Positions 12,528 to 20,800 of a stretch of 31,653 nucleotides of DNA are shown here, one piece after another (position 1 is the first letter of the stretch; each line of letters opens with the position of its first letter). The stretch is taken from the IMG/VR virus record IMGVR_UViG_3300026097_000068, positions 1 through 31,653 of that record; one strand, given 5' to 3'. The notes under the pieces were generated by a model, which saw nothing but the letters and a program-made list of their open reading frames with translations, did no database searches and was not told the DNA's origin. This DNA is from a virus. The translations under genes and the position numbers were made by a program.

Positions 12528-12863
12528 ATGAAAATAAAAACAGAAACAATACAAGGTATAGAGGTACACACGTGGACAGGACACAAGGCGTTATACTACA
12601 CCAACCACAAAGGACACACCCTCCTTTGGAGATATTCAAAAGACACCCCAACAGAAGAAGCGGTAAGAGACTTTAAAAAATTATTTAGGTTTGATATGAT
12701 GACAGAAATAGAACAAATACAGGAAGCCATTAAAATTTACGAGGGGTACAGGTTCGCAACTCAAAAAGAATGGATAGAGGCGGAAAGGTTTCTCTTAAGC
12801 GTCCACGATGAACACGGAACAATTGAAATAAACAAACTAAAAAATATTTTAGCCGATGTTTGA
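12528..12863 (+). CDS. Hypothetical protein (111 aa)
   Basis: I do not recognise this protein. An N-terminal strand-rich part (TIQGIEVHTWTGHKALYYTNH, then HTLLWRY) is followed by a helical, charged half (EEAVRDFKKLFRFDMMTEIE, EAIKIYEGYRFATQKEWIEA, LNK-type end). It has several His and Trp residues but no obvious catalytic set. An internal ATG (MMTEIEQI) could give a shorter product, but the leader TTTAAAGCA lies at the first ATG. Its stop overlaps the next start by 8 bases. Confidence 0.55.
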   Translation: MKIKTETIQGIEVHTWTGHKALYYTNHKGHTLLWRYSKDTPTEEAVRDFKKLFRFDMMTEIEQIQEAIKIYEGYRFATQKEWIEAERFLLSVHDEHGTIEINKLKNILADV

Positions 12864-13041
12864 TTTCATAAAGACCAAACCCGCAACAATTAAAAAAGCC
12901 AAAAGAAAGGGTGCGTACATCAACGCCAACGGCAGGAAATACCTTGAGAGCCTAAACGACTACACAGAACTAAACACAGGTACTACACATTACTTTAATG
13001 AGCAACGCACCAAAGTTAAACGTATACTAAACTATATTTAA
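12856..13041 (+). CDS. Small basic hypothetical protein (61 aa)
   Basis: This 61-residue basic protein has an N-terminal MFDFIKTKPATIKKAKRKG, a turn region (INANGRKYLESLNDY) and a C-terminal helix (NEQRTKVKRILNYI). The ATG at 12856 overlaps the previous gene's stop by 8 bases, consistent with coupling, and it lacks the cassette leader, unlike its neighbours. It may bind nucleic acid; no family is recognised. Confidence 0.5.
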   Translation: MFDFIKTKPATIKKAKRKGAYINANGRKYLESLNDYTELNTGTTHYFNEQRTKVKRILNYI

Positions 13042-13052
13042 AAATTAAAACA

Positions 13053-13211
13053 ATGAAAAAACTTCACCACATAGAAAAAATAAAGGACGCATATACCGAT
13101 TACTTATTTACTGAATCAATGATACCACACGACGAAATCAGCTGGTTAATTGATAACCTAAATGAGGACGCAAGGCAAACTATAATAGATTGGTACAGCG
13201 ATAACCACTAA
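13053..13211 (+). CDS. Small acidic hypothetical protein (52 aa), last gene of the cassette
   Basis: This is a 52-codon frame starting MKKLHHIEKIKDAYTDYLF, then an acidic helix (PHDEISWLIDNLNEDARQT) and IIDWYSDNH. The leader ATTAAAACA directly precedes ATG, as for other cassette genes. It ends 28 bases before the strong terminator at 13240-13265, so it closes the transcription unit. Function is unknown. Confidence 0.6.
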   Translation: MKKLHHIEKIKDAYTDYLFTESMIPHDEISWLIDNLNEDARQTIIDWYSDNH

Positions 13212-13239
13212 AGAGAAACACCAACCAGAAGAAACAAAC

Positions 13240-13265
13240 AGGCGCCCTAATAAGGCGCCTTTTTT
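13240..13265 (+). terminator. Strong intrinsic terminator
   Basis: AGGCGCC (13240-13246), loop CTAATAA, GGCGCCT (13254-13260) form a perfect 7-bp GC stem followed by a run of six Ts (13260-13265). This is the clearest terminator in the window. It ends the small-gene cassette and insulates it from the late region. Confidence 0.9.
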
Positions 13266-13279
13266 ATGCTTCAAAGGTT

Positions 13280-13339
13280 CGTAACTGGGAGAGGGAGAAA
13301 GGGAACACGGGAAAGGGGAAATACGCCCGTAGGTTACGC
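13280..13339 (+). other. Potential G-quadruplex framed by an inverted repeat
   Basis: Five G-runs (13287-13289, 13293-13295, 13301-13303, 13309-13311 and 13315-13318) are separated by loops of 3, 5, 5 and 3 bases with no T in them, fitting the G3+N1-7 rule for quadruplex formation. CGTAAC (13280-13285) and GTTACG (13334-13339) flank it as a perfect 6-bp inverted repeat. In an AT-rich genome this is unusual. Function is unknown; it could be RNA or DNA structure. Confidence 0.55.
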
Positions 13340-13411
13340 AAAACCAAAACTCCACCCCTTATAATAAAGCGCAGAATATAAGACCCACGCACCATAAGCG
13401 AAGACCCGAAC

Positions 13412-13471
13412 CAATACCAGAACCGAACCAATAAGAGGCCCTAAGCAATACCAGAGACGAACCACTAAAGG
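13412..13471 (+). repeat. Two imperfect 26-base direct repeats
   Basis: Copies at 13412-13437 and 13446-13471 share CAATACCAGA and CGAACCA blocks with about five differences over 26 bases. A shorter GAACCAATA unit also precedes copy 1 (13408-13416). Tandem repeats next to terminase genes can be binding sites for the small terminase subunit, though they could also be remnants of a longer repeat. Confidence 0.5.
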
Positions 13472-13486
13472 AAGGTAAAAATACTA

Positions 13487-13615
13487 ATGACCGGAGGAAG
13501 TGAAGCTCGAGTATACTCTAACCCCTCAGCACGGGGGGGGCAGCTACAGGCTCCAAACAACCAAAATAAACAACTTATACACCGAAGAACAGAAAGTCTC
13601 TTAGAGACGCTCTAA
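13487..13615 (+). CDS. Doubtful small reading frame (42 aa)
   Basis: This frame starts MTGGSEARVYSNPSARGG and ends RRTESLLETL. It is low-complexity and contains an eight-base G run (13533-13540), and there is no promoter or terminator relation that supports it. A second open frame without a start codon overlaps it (13570-13680). I list it only because the region otherwise has nothing, and I lean towards noncoding. Confidence 0.2.
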   Translation: MTGGSEARVYSNPSARGGQLQAPNNQNKQLIHRRTESLLETL

Positions 13616-13721
13616 ACACCCTTAGAATAGATGTGAGCTACCTTTGTGTTGTAAGGTGGATTAGGAATTAAAAGTAAGGGGAAGGGAAGTTAGTATATGG
13701 ACTATTCGAGACTGACCCGTT

Positions 13722-13880
13722 ATTATAATACCATTATACTCTTATTATAATAATAGTATAACTTCTACTATTATTCTAATTACTTATACTTAACTAAAGG
13801 ACTATTAGTATAATATCCTCTCTTATTAGGAGAGGATATAATAACTTATTCTATTATAATAGTATTATACTAGTAGTATA
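13722..13880. repeat. AT-rich palindrome array matching the one at 9345-9505
   Basis: This array has TATAATAATAGT (13746-13757) and ATACTAGTAGT (13867-13877), both exactly as in the left array. It forms three strong dyads. AATAATAGTA pairs with TACTATTATT (13749-13758 and 13766-13775), extendable outward past one mismatch. ATATCCTCTC pairs with GAGAGGATAT (13813-13822 and 13830-13839) with a 7-base loop. CTATTATAATAG (13851-13862) is a perfect palindrome. A near-match to a DnaA box (TTATACACC, 13575-13583) lies about 150 bases upstream. It is a candidate origin, packaging or regulatory element. Confidence 0.7.
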
Positions 13881-13931
13881 CAGGAATCTCTCTCTGAGAT
13901 AATTTACAAACTTCAGAAGGAAAGGATAATG

Positions 13932-13962
13932 ATTGATGTCAACATTCATTATTGTATATTTG
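13932..13962 (+). promoter_or_regulatory. Late promoter (TAnnTTTG type)
   Basis: ATTG (13932-13935), 19 bases, then TATATTTG (13955-13962) matches the Bacteroidota promoter consensus at the full -7 element and the best spacing. It would start transcription near 13969, so the next gene cannot use an ATG further upstream than 14026. It is the likely promoter of the terminase operon and perhaps of the whole late region. Confidence 0.75.
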
Positions 13963-13965
13963 AAT

Positions 13966-13986
13966 AGAAGCGTTCTAAGAGCTTCT
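13966..13986 (+). promoter_or_regulatory. Hairpin or operator just after the late promoter
   Basis: AGAAGC (13966-13971) and GCTTCT (13981-13986) form a perfect 6-bp dyad with a 9-base gap, covering the expected start of transcription. It could be an operator or a 5' hairpin in the late mRNA. Confidence 0.4.
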
Positions 13987-14025
13987 AATAAGTCAATCTA
14001 TACAAGTGTATCAAAAAGTAATTAT

Positions 14026-14322
14026 ATGACGACAAAACAGCTCCTAGTAGCCTTGAGTGGCAACGGACTACCCAAGGGGGACCTCAAACAAGAGATGTTT
14101 AAGTTCCACAACTCTATGGTGGGTAAAAGTAGATACTTCCGAAAGGAGGAGAATCCAAAGACAGCGTGTGGTAGTTGTATTCAGAGGGTGAAGACGGCTA
14201 TTTGGAAGTGGTATCACCTAGATGATAAGGCTCCAGACTACAAAGGGTTTACCTTTACGGGTAGATTAGGAGCGCATAACATACCAATCTATATATTTGA
14301 TGATGCCAAGTCTAAGGGATAA
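14026..14322 (+). CDS. Small protein before terminase, CxxC motif (98 aa)
   Basis: I start this gene at 14026 (MTTKQLLVALSGNGLPKGD) because a perfect promoter element ends at 13962, which rules out the longer frame from 13936. The protein has a basic helical middle (KQEMFKFHNSMVGKSRYFRKEE), a CGSC pair at about residues 54-57 and a C-terminal GRLGAHNIPIYIF strand. It overlaps the small terminase gene by 23 bases. It may be a terminase accessory or transcription regulator. No family is recognised. Confidence 0.6.
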   Translation: MTTKQLLVALSGNGLPKGDLKQEMFKFHNSMVGKSRYFRKEENPKTACGSCIQRVKTAIWKWYHLDDKAPDYKGFTFTGRLGAHNIPIYIFDDAKSKG

Positions 14323-14764
14323 AAACGGTGAAGTGATTCGTGGTCAAGGGGCAAAGCTTACTGACTTGCAAACTAACTTCATTGAGAGGGTAGCCAACGA
14401 AGGGTTGGAGAACGCCTCTAAGATTGCAAAGGATATTGGGTATACCAATTACTACCGAGATAGAAGAAGAACAGGTACAGCGTTCTATAAGGAGCTTATG
14501 GCTATTGCTGATTCTGAAGGTAAGACTATTGAGGCGGCGAAGGGTACAAACCTTAACAAGTTGATTTGGATTAGGGATACTGCCTTGATGAACGATGATA
14601 TGAAGACAGCTATGGATGCCATCAAGATTATCAACGAGATGCAAGGGTATAAGGCTCCTACGAAGGTAGAACAGACCAAGTTTGATGTGAAGGCTACTAT
14701 TGACCTTACAGCTCCTAAAGAAGAGGAGGATGACTTCTTAGATATTGATTACACTGAAGAGTAA
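14300..14764 (+). CDS. terS: Terminase small subunit (putative)
   Basis: The protein has about 154 residues; the start is ATG at 14300 or 14303 (MPSLRDKNGEV). The N-terminal part has a helix-turn-helix pattern: LTDLQTNFIERVANEGLENASKIAKDIGYTNY (about 20-51). A long helical middle follows and then an acidic tail (KEEEDDFLDIDYTEE). Its position directly before the large terminase, with a TAATG stop-start junction at 14764, and its size and HTH are typical of phage small terminases. These bind the packaging site and regulate the large subunit. The DNA-binding site is probably in the noncoding region just upstream. No single diagnostic motif exists, so the call rests mainly on context. Confidence 0.8.
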   Translation: MMPSLRDKNGEVIRGQGAKLTDLQTNFIERVANEGLENASKIAKDIGYTNYYRDRRRTGTAFYKELMAIADSEGKTIEAAKGTNLNKLIWIRDTALMNDDMKTAMDAIKIINEMQGYKAPTKVEQTKFDVKATIDLTAPKEEEDDFLDIDYTEE

Positions 14765-16014
14765 TGAACATAAAGCTTTACAATCCTACAAAACCTCAAG
14801 TGGACTTTCATAAGTTAGTACACGAGGACAAACCTTTTATCAGTTGTGTTGTTGCTGGTAGACAGACAGGTAAGACGTTCTTTATGCAGAACGATTGCTT
14901 TATGCGTGCCTTAAACAACCCTAAACACCGCATATTCTGGGTGTCACCCATCCAAGACCAAGCGAATAAGGTGATGAAGGATATTGAAGCTATGTTTAGT
15001 AGCCATCAAGAACTATGGACGAAAATAGTAAAACGATATGACAGAAAGGCTAATGAACTCTACCTTTATAACGGTAGTTTTATTAAGTTTCGTTCTGCTG
15101 ACAGCGGGGATAATCTGCGGGGGGCTACTCTGGATTTTATCTATCTAGATGAGGCAGCGTATATGAAGCTAGACTTTATCAATGAGGTGCTGTTACCTAT
15201 GGTGACAAGGACTGATGGTAGGGTATGTGCAGCGAGTACCTTCAATGGTCCCAATTGGTTCTTTGAATGGTACAAGGAAGGGCAGCTAGAAGAGAACTGG
15301 GAGCAAGTAAAGAGCATCAAGCGTACTTACCTAGACTTAAACGATGAAGGTGTCGCTAAGACGGTCTTAGGGATTAAGAAGAGTATGACTAAGGCTCAGT
15401 TTGACCAAGAGTTTCTATGTAAGCCAGTAAGTGCTAATGCTTTGTTCTCTAACATAGAAGATGCTATATTCACTGAAGAGATAAAAGACTATGAGCGTGT
15501 GTATATCGGTATGGATATTGGTGTAGCTCAAGATTACACGGTGATGACTGCTATAAATGAGCGTTACGAGGTTGTAGATATCTTTAGGTTCAACTACAAG
15601 GAAGAGAGCTTAGACTATGATGAGTTCAAGGATAGGATTAAAGATTTCTACTTGAAACACGATGATAAGCTTGCTGCTTGTTACTTCGAGGTCAATAACA
15701 ACGATTTATTGTTTGATGACCTTACGGATGACGATAGATTGTACAAGATGATACCCTTTCAGACAACTTCTAAGAGTAAACCAGAGATTATACGTACTTT
15801 GATTAAGCTTTTTGAGGATAAAGAGATAAAGATACCTCCAAATACAGACCTTATTAAAGAGTTATACGACTTTAAAAGCAAGAGAAACCCTATTACAGGA
15901 AACTTACAGTTCTCAAATACGGATGGCAAACACGATGATATGGTAATGTCGTTAGCTATTACAGCATATTGTGCTAAGGAAGAGCAAGACGGAGGTATAA
16001 CTTTATTTTTATAG
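14764..16014 (+). CDS. terL: Terminase large subunit
   Basis: This 416-residue packaging motor and nuclease carries its motifs in order. Walker A is GRQTGKT (32-38). Walker B with the catalytic Glu is LDFIYLDEAAYM (D129-E130). Motif III is STFNGPNW (about 158-165). In the C-terminal RNase H-like nuclease the likely metal ligands are D251 (YIGMDIGVAQD), E309 (CYFEVNNND) and D391/D392 (GKHDDMVMSL). The length is normal for siphovirus large terminases. It pumps DNA into the prohead and cuts concatemers. It shares a TAATG junction with terS. All motor and nuclease residues look intact. The TerL subtype that predicts cos or headful packaging cannot be read by eye. Confidence 0.95.
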   Translation: MNIKLYNPTKPQVDFHKLVHEDKPFISCVVAGRQTGKTFFMQNDCFMRALNNPKHRIFWVSPIQDQANKVMKDIEAMFSSHQELWTKIVKRYDRKANELYLYNGSFIKFRSADSGDNLRGATLDFIYLDEAAYMKLDFINEVLLPMVTRTDGRVCAASTFNGPNWFFEWYKEGQLEENWEQVKSIKRTYLDLNDEGVAKTVLGIKKSMTKAQFDQEFLCKPVSANALFSNIEDAIFTEEIKDYERVYIGMDIGVAQDYTVMTAINERYEVVDIFRFNYKEESLDYDEFKDRIKDFYLKHDDKLAACYFEVNNNDLLFDDLTDDDRLYKMIPFQTTSKSKPEIIRTLIKLFEDKEIKIPPNTDLIKELYDFKSKRNPITGNLQFSNTDGKHDDMVMSLAITAYCAKEEQDGGITLFL

Positions 16015-16015
16015 T

Positions 16016-16717
16016 ATGATTACAATGCGTCAGCACATCGGTATTATGGGTCATATCTATAAGGGCGGTGATATATCTAGCTATGTAGAAGAGCTTTCTC
16101 CTATGGATAAGCTTGTTTTTATTAGGGAGTCGGAAAATACATACCCTATAAACAACAATTTGAAGAAGCCTAGCTCTGATAAAAAGATATACACTAATAT
16201 AAACAGCTTAGTTCTAGGTCAGTTTATAATGCTTGAGCAAATCATAACAGGCAAAACGAAATTACCCGACCATTTAATAGACCTAGAGATTGCAAAGCTA
16301 ATCATCCGACCTAAACACCACGACGTCTTTGATAATGAAAATCTAGAGGACGAGGCTAAGAATCAAGAAGAAATACTTGATATGAGTGTGTCTGAGGTGT
16401 ATTGGGTGCTAGAGAACTTTATGAACGATAGAAACAAAATTCTATTTAAAGACTTCTCTGGGGTCTTCTATGACCCTATGGAGGAAGAGGACGAAGAAGA
16501 AGAGATAAGCGAGGAAAAAAGCTCTGAGATGGTTTTTAATCAACAATGGTATTGGTATTCTATTGTAAGAACACTATCAGGAGAGGACATCCATAAATAT
16601 GCGGATACTTATATGCTTCCAATGAGTGTTGTGTTGCCCGAAATGTCCTACTTGGCTCAAAGGAGTAAGATTGAAGCTGCTGAAAATAGAAAGCAACAGG
16701 CTATGCGTAAATTGTAA
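16016..16717 (+). CDS. Late structural or assembly protein (233 aa), possible tail assembly chaperone
   Basis: This acidic 233-residue protein has helical N- and C-terminal parts and an Asp/Glu tract (MEEEDEEEEISEEK, about 159-172). The C-terminal part reads NQQWYWYSIVRTLSGEDIHK and ends LAQRSKIEAAENRKQQAM. It lies between terminase and the tail genes. Chaperones for tape measure proteins are often acidic and sit in this area, so that is the best guess, but the usual -1 frameshift extension is not visible: the A-run near 16512 leads to a quick stop. A neck or portal-linked role is an alternative. I do not recognise a family with certainty. Confidence 0.55.
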   Translation: MITMRQHIGIMGHIYKGGDISSYVEELSPMDKLVFIRESENTYPINNNLKKPSSDKKIYTNINSLVLGQFIMLEQIITGKTKLPDHLIDLEIAKLIIRPKHHDVFDNENLEDEAKNQEEILDMSVSEVYWVLENFMNDRNKILFKDFSGVFYDPMEEEDEEEEISEEKSSEMVFNQQWYWYSIVRTLSGEDIHKYADTYMLPMSVVLPEMSYLAQRSKIEAAENRKQQAMRKL

Positions 16718-16734
16718 ATTAAAAAAAGACTAAG

Positions 16735-17175
16735 GTGACTGATTTATTAAGCATTTACAAGCTGTTTGAAGAGTTCGGAACATCCCATAATATGGTAGAT
16801 GAGTTCAAGCTACTCAACAGCTTAGAGGACCTTGAGAAGATGGAAATGAAGTACAGAGGTATGTACATCGCACTGAATGATGCAAACATCTCTAGGGAAA
16901 ACTCTAACCCAGTATACGACATTAGTATAGATATTGTTATCGTAGATAGAGTTGCCTTAAACGAACCCGTAGGGCTAATAAACTCAAACCAAGAGAACCT
17001 TTTTGTAATGGGTCAGTTGCAAGACTACTTTATACAAAACCTATCTGGGGAACAAAATTTCCAAGAAGTCAATATCCAAGGATTCTCAGATGACGATTAT
17101 AACATCACTGCTGCTATTAGTAATGCTACATTTGTAGTGGGTAGAACACCTTACATTAAAGGTATTGATGTATAA
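16735..17175 (+). CDS. Putative tail terminator or neck protein (146 aa)
   Basis: This 146-residue protein uses a GTG start with an A-rich leader and an AAGG-like element directly before it. It is beta-rich (VYDISIDIVIVDRVALNEP), with a helix (LFVMGQLQDYFIQNL) and C-terminal strands (NITAAISNATFVVGRTPYI). This pattern and size resemble phage tail terminator or minor tail proteins, and it comes directly before the putative completion protein and the tape measure. Its stop codon overlaps the next start (TAATG at 17175). The assignment is by fold impression and context only. Confidence 0.5.
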   Translation: MTDLLSIYKLFEEFGTSHNMVDEFKLLNSLEDLEKMEMKYRGMYIALNDANISRENSNPVYDISIDIVIVDRVALNEPVGLINSNQENLFVMGQLQDYFIQNLSGEQNFQEVNIQGFSDDDYNITAAISNATFVVGRTPYIKGIDV

Positions 17176-17873
17176 TGAGTTTAAAGCTTTCTCAGAAAAC
17201 GGTTCGCCCGTCTAAAAACCAACAAGACGGTAGTATGCGGTTCTATATACAGGATGAACTGTATAAGGCTCGTATTATTAAGAACCTAAAACTTAATCTT
17301 TACGGACAAGCGGGTGATGAAGAGTACCGTCACAGAGCAACAGGAGCCTTAGAGAAGTCCATACGTCCTACTCAAGATAAAAGACCAGCAAGAGGTGTAG
17401 GGAAAAGCTCTCTATGGACAAGAAAAAACCTAAAGGTAGACTTAGTCACAGACAAGTATTTAGGTTTAGCTGTTGGTCAGAATGAAGTTTCTGTAAGAGT
17501 GTTGATGAATGAGTACGGATGGAAGATATCCGAAGGGTTCAGAGGCGCAAACTACAGTGATATAGTTCAGTGGATAATGGTAAAAGCTAGAAGGTTTCCT
17601 ACTAGCGGTTGGTACATATGGAACGGTACAAAGCCTTATTACTATTACGGGGAGGAAGTTACAGAAAATGTTGCAAAGGTTATTGCGAGTGCTATAACAC
17701 CTAGGTTACAAACAGAGGGTTATGAAGGTTCTAGATGGACAGATGTACTGAAGGGTAAGAATGGGCTACACGGAGCCTTACAAAGAGCTAGAACAAGGTT
17801 CTTGATGAAGTACGAGGAGTGGGCATATATTGCCGTAGATATGAAGTTAGATAAAATGTTAAGCAAGCTATAA
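17175..17873 (+). CDS. Putative tail-completion / head-tail joining protein (232 aa)
   Basis: This basic 232-residue protein includes YRHRATGALEKSIRPTQDK (about 51-69), similar to the T-G-A-L-x-x-S-I segment at the start of HK97 gp10-like tail-completion proteins. A long linker with Tyr/Trp (GWYIWNGTKPYYYYGEE) and helical C-terminal ends follow. It sits just before the tape measure gene with a 1-base gap. It is longer than typical gp10-like proteins (about 130-150 residues), so an extra domain is present. The function is inferred from motif and location. Confidence 0.5.
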   Translation: MSLKLSQKTVRPSKNQQDGSMRFYIQDELYKARIIKNLKLNLYGQAGDEEYRHRATGALEKSIRPTQDKRPARGVGKSSLWTRKNLKVDLVTDKYLGLAVGQNEVSVRVLMNEYGWKISEGFRGANYSDIVQWIMVKARRFPTSGWYIWNGTKPYYYYGEEVTENVAKVIASAITPRLQTEGYEGSRWTDVLKGKNGLHGALQRARTRFLMKYEEWAYIAVDMKLDKMLSKL

Positions 17874-17874
17874 A

Positions 17875-20800
17875 ATGGCAGAAGATAATAGAAGAATAGC
17901 GTTTCTAAAAGACGCATTAAGCAAACTAGCAAAGTCGGTAAGAGAGGTTTCTGCTGGACTTATTGATTTAGAAAAGGTTATATCTAGAATTACTGGTAAG
18001 ACTAGAGATTTCGCAAAAGCTAATAAAGAAGCCGCAACATCGGTAAACAAAACCTCTAAGTCTATAAAGGACTCTACAGCTTCAATGAAGGCTAACGAGT
18101 CTCAAACGAACAAGACAACAAAAGCCAATAAAGGATTCTTTGGAAATATCGGTAAGAATCTAAAAACTATTGTTAGTTTCTACGGAGCTTATCAAGTTCT
18201 TAATCTAGCGTTATCTGCTTTTTTAGACTTAACTGTAGGCTCCGCTAAAAGAGCTATAGCTTTAGAGAAATCTCTTGCAGACCTTAGAGCTGTAGCTGGA
18301 TTAACTACTCAAGATATAGGAAGGCTTAGAGATGTCGTATTCGAGGTAGCTGGAACCACTTCCTTAACAGCAACAGAAGTAGTAGAACTACAAAAAGCTC
18401 TTGCGAAGCTAGGCTCTTCTACCGAGGAGATAGAAAATCTTACTCAACCTATTGCTCTATTATCGCAAGCTTTAGGAGAAGACGCTGGTGGGGTAGCCAA
18501 TGTATTAAAAAAGACACTTAATCAGTTTCAAGCAACATCTGAAGAAGCAGGTAATTTTGCAAACATCCTAACAGGTGCTGTTAACGAGACTGCTTTATCT
18601 ATGAACGACTTGGGAACTGCATTAGGATATGTAGGTCCATTAGGAGCGCAGTTAGGCGTAAGCTTTGAAGAAACTGCTGCGCTGTTAGGTATCTTGGCTG
18701 ATAATGGATTTAAGGCATCAAAGGCAGGTACTGGTCTTCGTAGTTTCTTTATTGCTGCCGCTAAAGACGGTAGACCATTTAATGAGTTCTTAGAAGATGT
18801 AGGTAATAGGAGTTTAACAGCTACTGAATCTGTAGAGGTTTTTGGTAAAGTAGCTGCTTCTCAAGCACTTGTACTTGGTGAAAACGTAGATAGATTTAAA
18901 GAGCTATCTATGGAGCTGACTGAATCCGACAGACTTTTTAAGGCTAATGCTATTCAGATGGCTTCTACAGAGGGTCAATTACAGCTTTTAAATTCTGCTT
19001 ACGATAAGTTTTCTACAAATCTAGGAACGGTTATAACTCAGACTGATTTATTTATAGGTTTGATATCGTTCTTAAATAGAGAAACGGCAGCTCAAGCAAG
19101 GGCTTATAAAATCGTAGCTAATGCTACTGATGAGCAAAATGAATCTTTGTCAACAATAACAGAATCTTTAACCAGATTCAACAGAGAGTCTAGTCAATCC
19201 GAAGGTCAAATTCAAGCGGTTTCAGAAGCATTTGATTTGCTAGATTTGAGTACACAAGGGATTGATAAAGACGACTTCTTGAAAAATTTTAATGAGCAGT
19301 TAAAGGAAACAGGAACAGTGCAAGAGGCACTTACCAACATAGGTGAAGAGTGGAACAATGTCTCTAAACAAACAGCTATAAACCTAAGAGAGCTTATAGA
19401 GCTTAGTTACCAACAGAGTAAAGGAATAGATGAGGCTTACATTGCTCAAGAAGCAAACAACGAAAGTGTAAAGAGATACAAGCAAGAGTATGCTGGATTA
19501 CTTAGTTTAACTAGAGAGGGGATATCTGTAGACGAAGAAAAGAAAAATCTTCAAGCTCAGATTTCAAATGATATTCTAAAATATTCAGAAGAACTAAGAC
19601 AATTAGAGTCTGAAGGTCCCGCTAGAGAAGATGAGGTTCGTATATTAGAGAAAAGAATTGCTTTACTAACCGAGCAGTCTTCAAAACTAGGCGATTTATC
19701 TGTTGCAGAAGAAACCCTAGCTCAACAACGTAAGACAGCAGATAAAGAAGCTGAAAATAGAATCAAGGGTCAGCTAAACGACTACATAGAAAGAATCAAA
19801 GAAACCGAAAAGGTAATCGGTGACCTAACAGTAGAGCTTGGAGAAAGTGCTTTCCCAGACCAAGTAGACCTTCTTAATGGATTCTTTGGAAGTGCTGAAG
19901 ATATTATCGCAGAGGCTACAGAGCGATTTGGAGCTGACTCAGAATTTGTGAAAAGCTTAATAGCAACCTTAAAAGGTGCTGCTGAAGAGGTTTCTATTCA
20001 ATTACCAAAAGAGGCTGGAGAAACATTAGACTTAGCTGTAAAAGGTGTGTTTGGAGATGGTGTTGACTTAACGCCAGAGCTACCTAAGATAGTAGAGCCT
20101 ATAGAGGAAACAGCGTTAACACTATCTGAAAAGTTAAAAGAAGCTTTTGCAGGAGTAAAACTAGCAGAAGTTATAGCTGAAGGGTTAGATAAAACCGCTG
20201 AGTCTATAGAGGCTTTTAATGACGTGGCTCTAGAAAACACTAAAGCATCAGCCGATGCTCAGTTAGCGGTTATTGAAGAAAGATACAACATAGAAGGTCA
20301 AATCTTAAAGTCTCAGCTTGACAATCAGTTGATTACAGAGTCTCAGTTTAGAGTTAAGCAGAAAGAACTTCAAAAAGCTAAGATTGCAGAACAAAATGCT
20401 ATAGATAAAAAAGTATTTGACGCTGAAAAGAAAAGAGACAGACAAAACGCTACCACAGACTATCTTCAGTCTTTAGCTTCTATTATACCTAACCTTATCG
20501 TTTATGACAAGGAGGGTAACCCAGTTAAACTTGCTGCAAAGGCAGCTATATCAGCTGGTCTTACTACCGCTGCTTATGGGGCAGAACTTGCTGCTATTAG
20601 TCAAAAGAAATTCTTCCCTAAGAAGTTTGAGCAAGGGGGTGTTGTAAACGGACCGTCACACTCAGAAGGTGGAGTTCCTTTTACTGTACAAGGTAAACAA
20701 GGGTACGAAATGGAAGGTGGAGAATTTATTGTGAACAAGAAAGCCACTGCTATGCACAGAGACTTACTTGAACGCATAAACAACTCACAAAGAACAAGAC

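Larger units (their letters stand above)
13212..14025. other. Long noncoding region between cassette and terminase
   Basis: About 800 bases without a convincing gene. In order it holds the terminator (13240-13265), a G-quadruplex-type tract framed by a short inverted repeat (13280-13339), imperfect direct repeats (13412-13471) and a weak short reading frame (13487-13615). Three large AT-rich hairpins (13744-13880), a late promoter (13932-13962) and a 6-bp hairpin (13966-13986) follow. It sits directly before the terminase genes, where phage packaging sites are often found. Confidence 0.6.

Noticed and set aside
13570-13680. Open frame without ATG (…SLRDALNTLRIDVSYLCVVRWIRN)
   Set aside because: It looks protein-like but has no start codon and overlaps another weak frame. 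It could be a gene remnant, but there is not enough evidence to list it as a pseudogene.
14291-14299. TATATTTG just before the terS start
   Set aside because: It matches the -7 element, but there is no TTTG-like element at proper spacing and it lies in coding sequence (YIF).
16505-16530. Possible -1 frameshift site in the 233-aa gene
   Set aside because: The A-run is not in the required slippery register and the -1 frame ends after a few codons, so a tail-chaperone frameshift is not supported.
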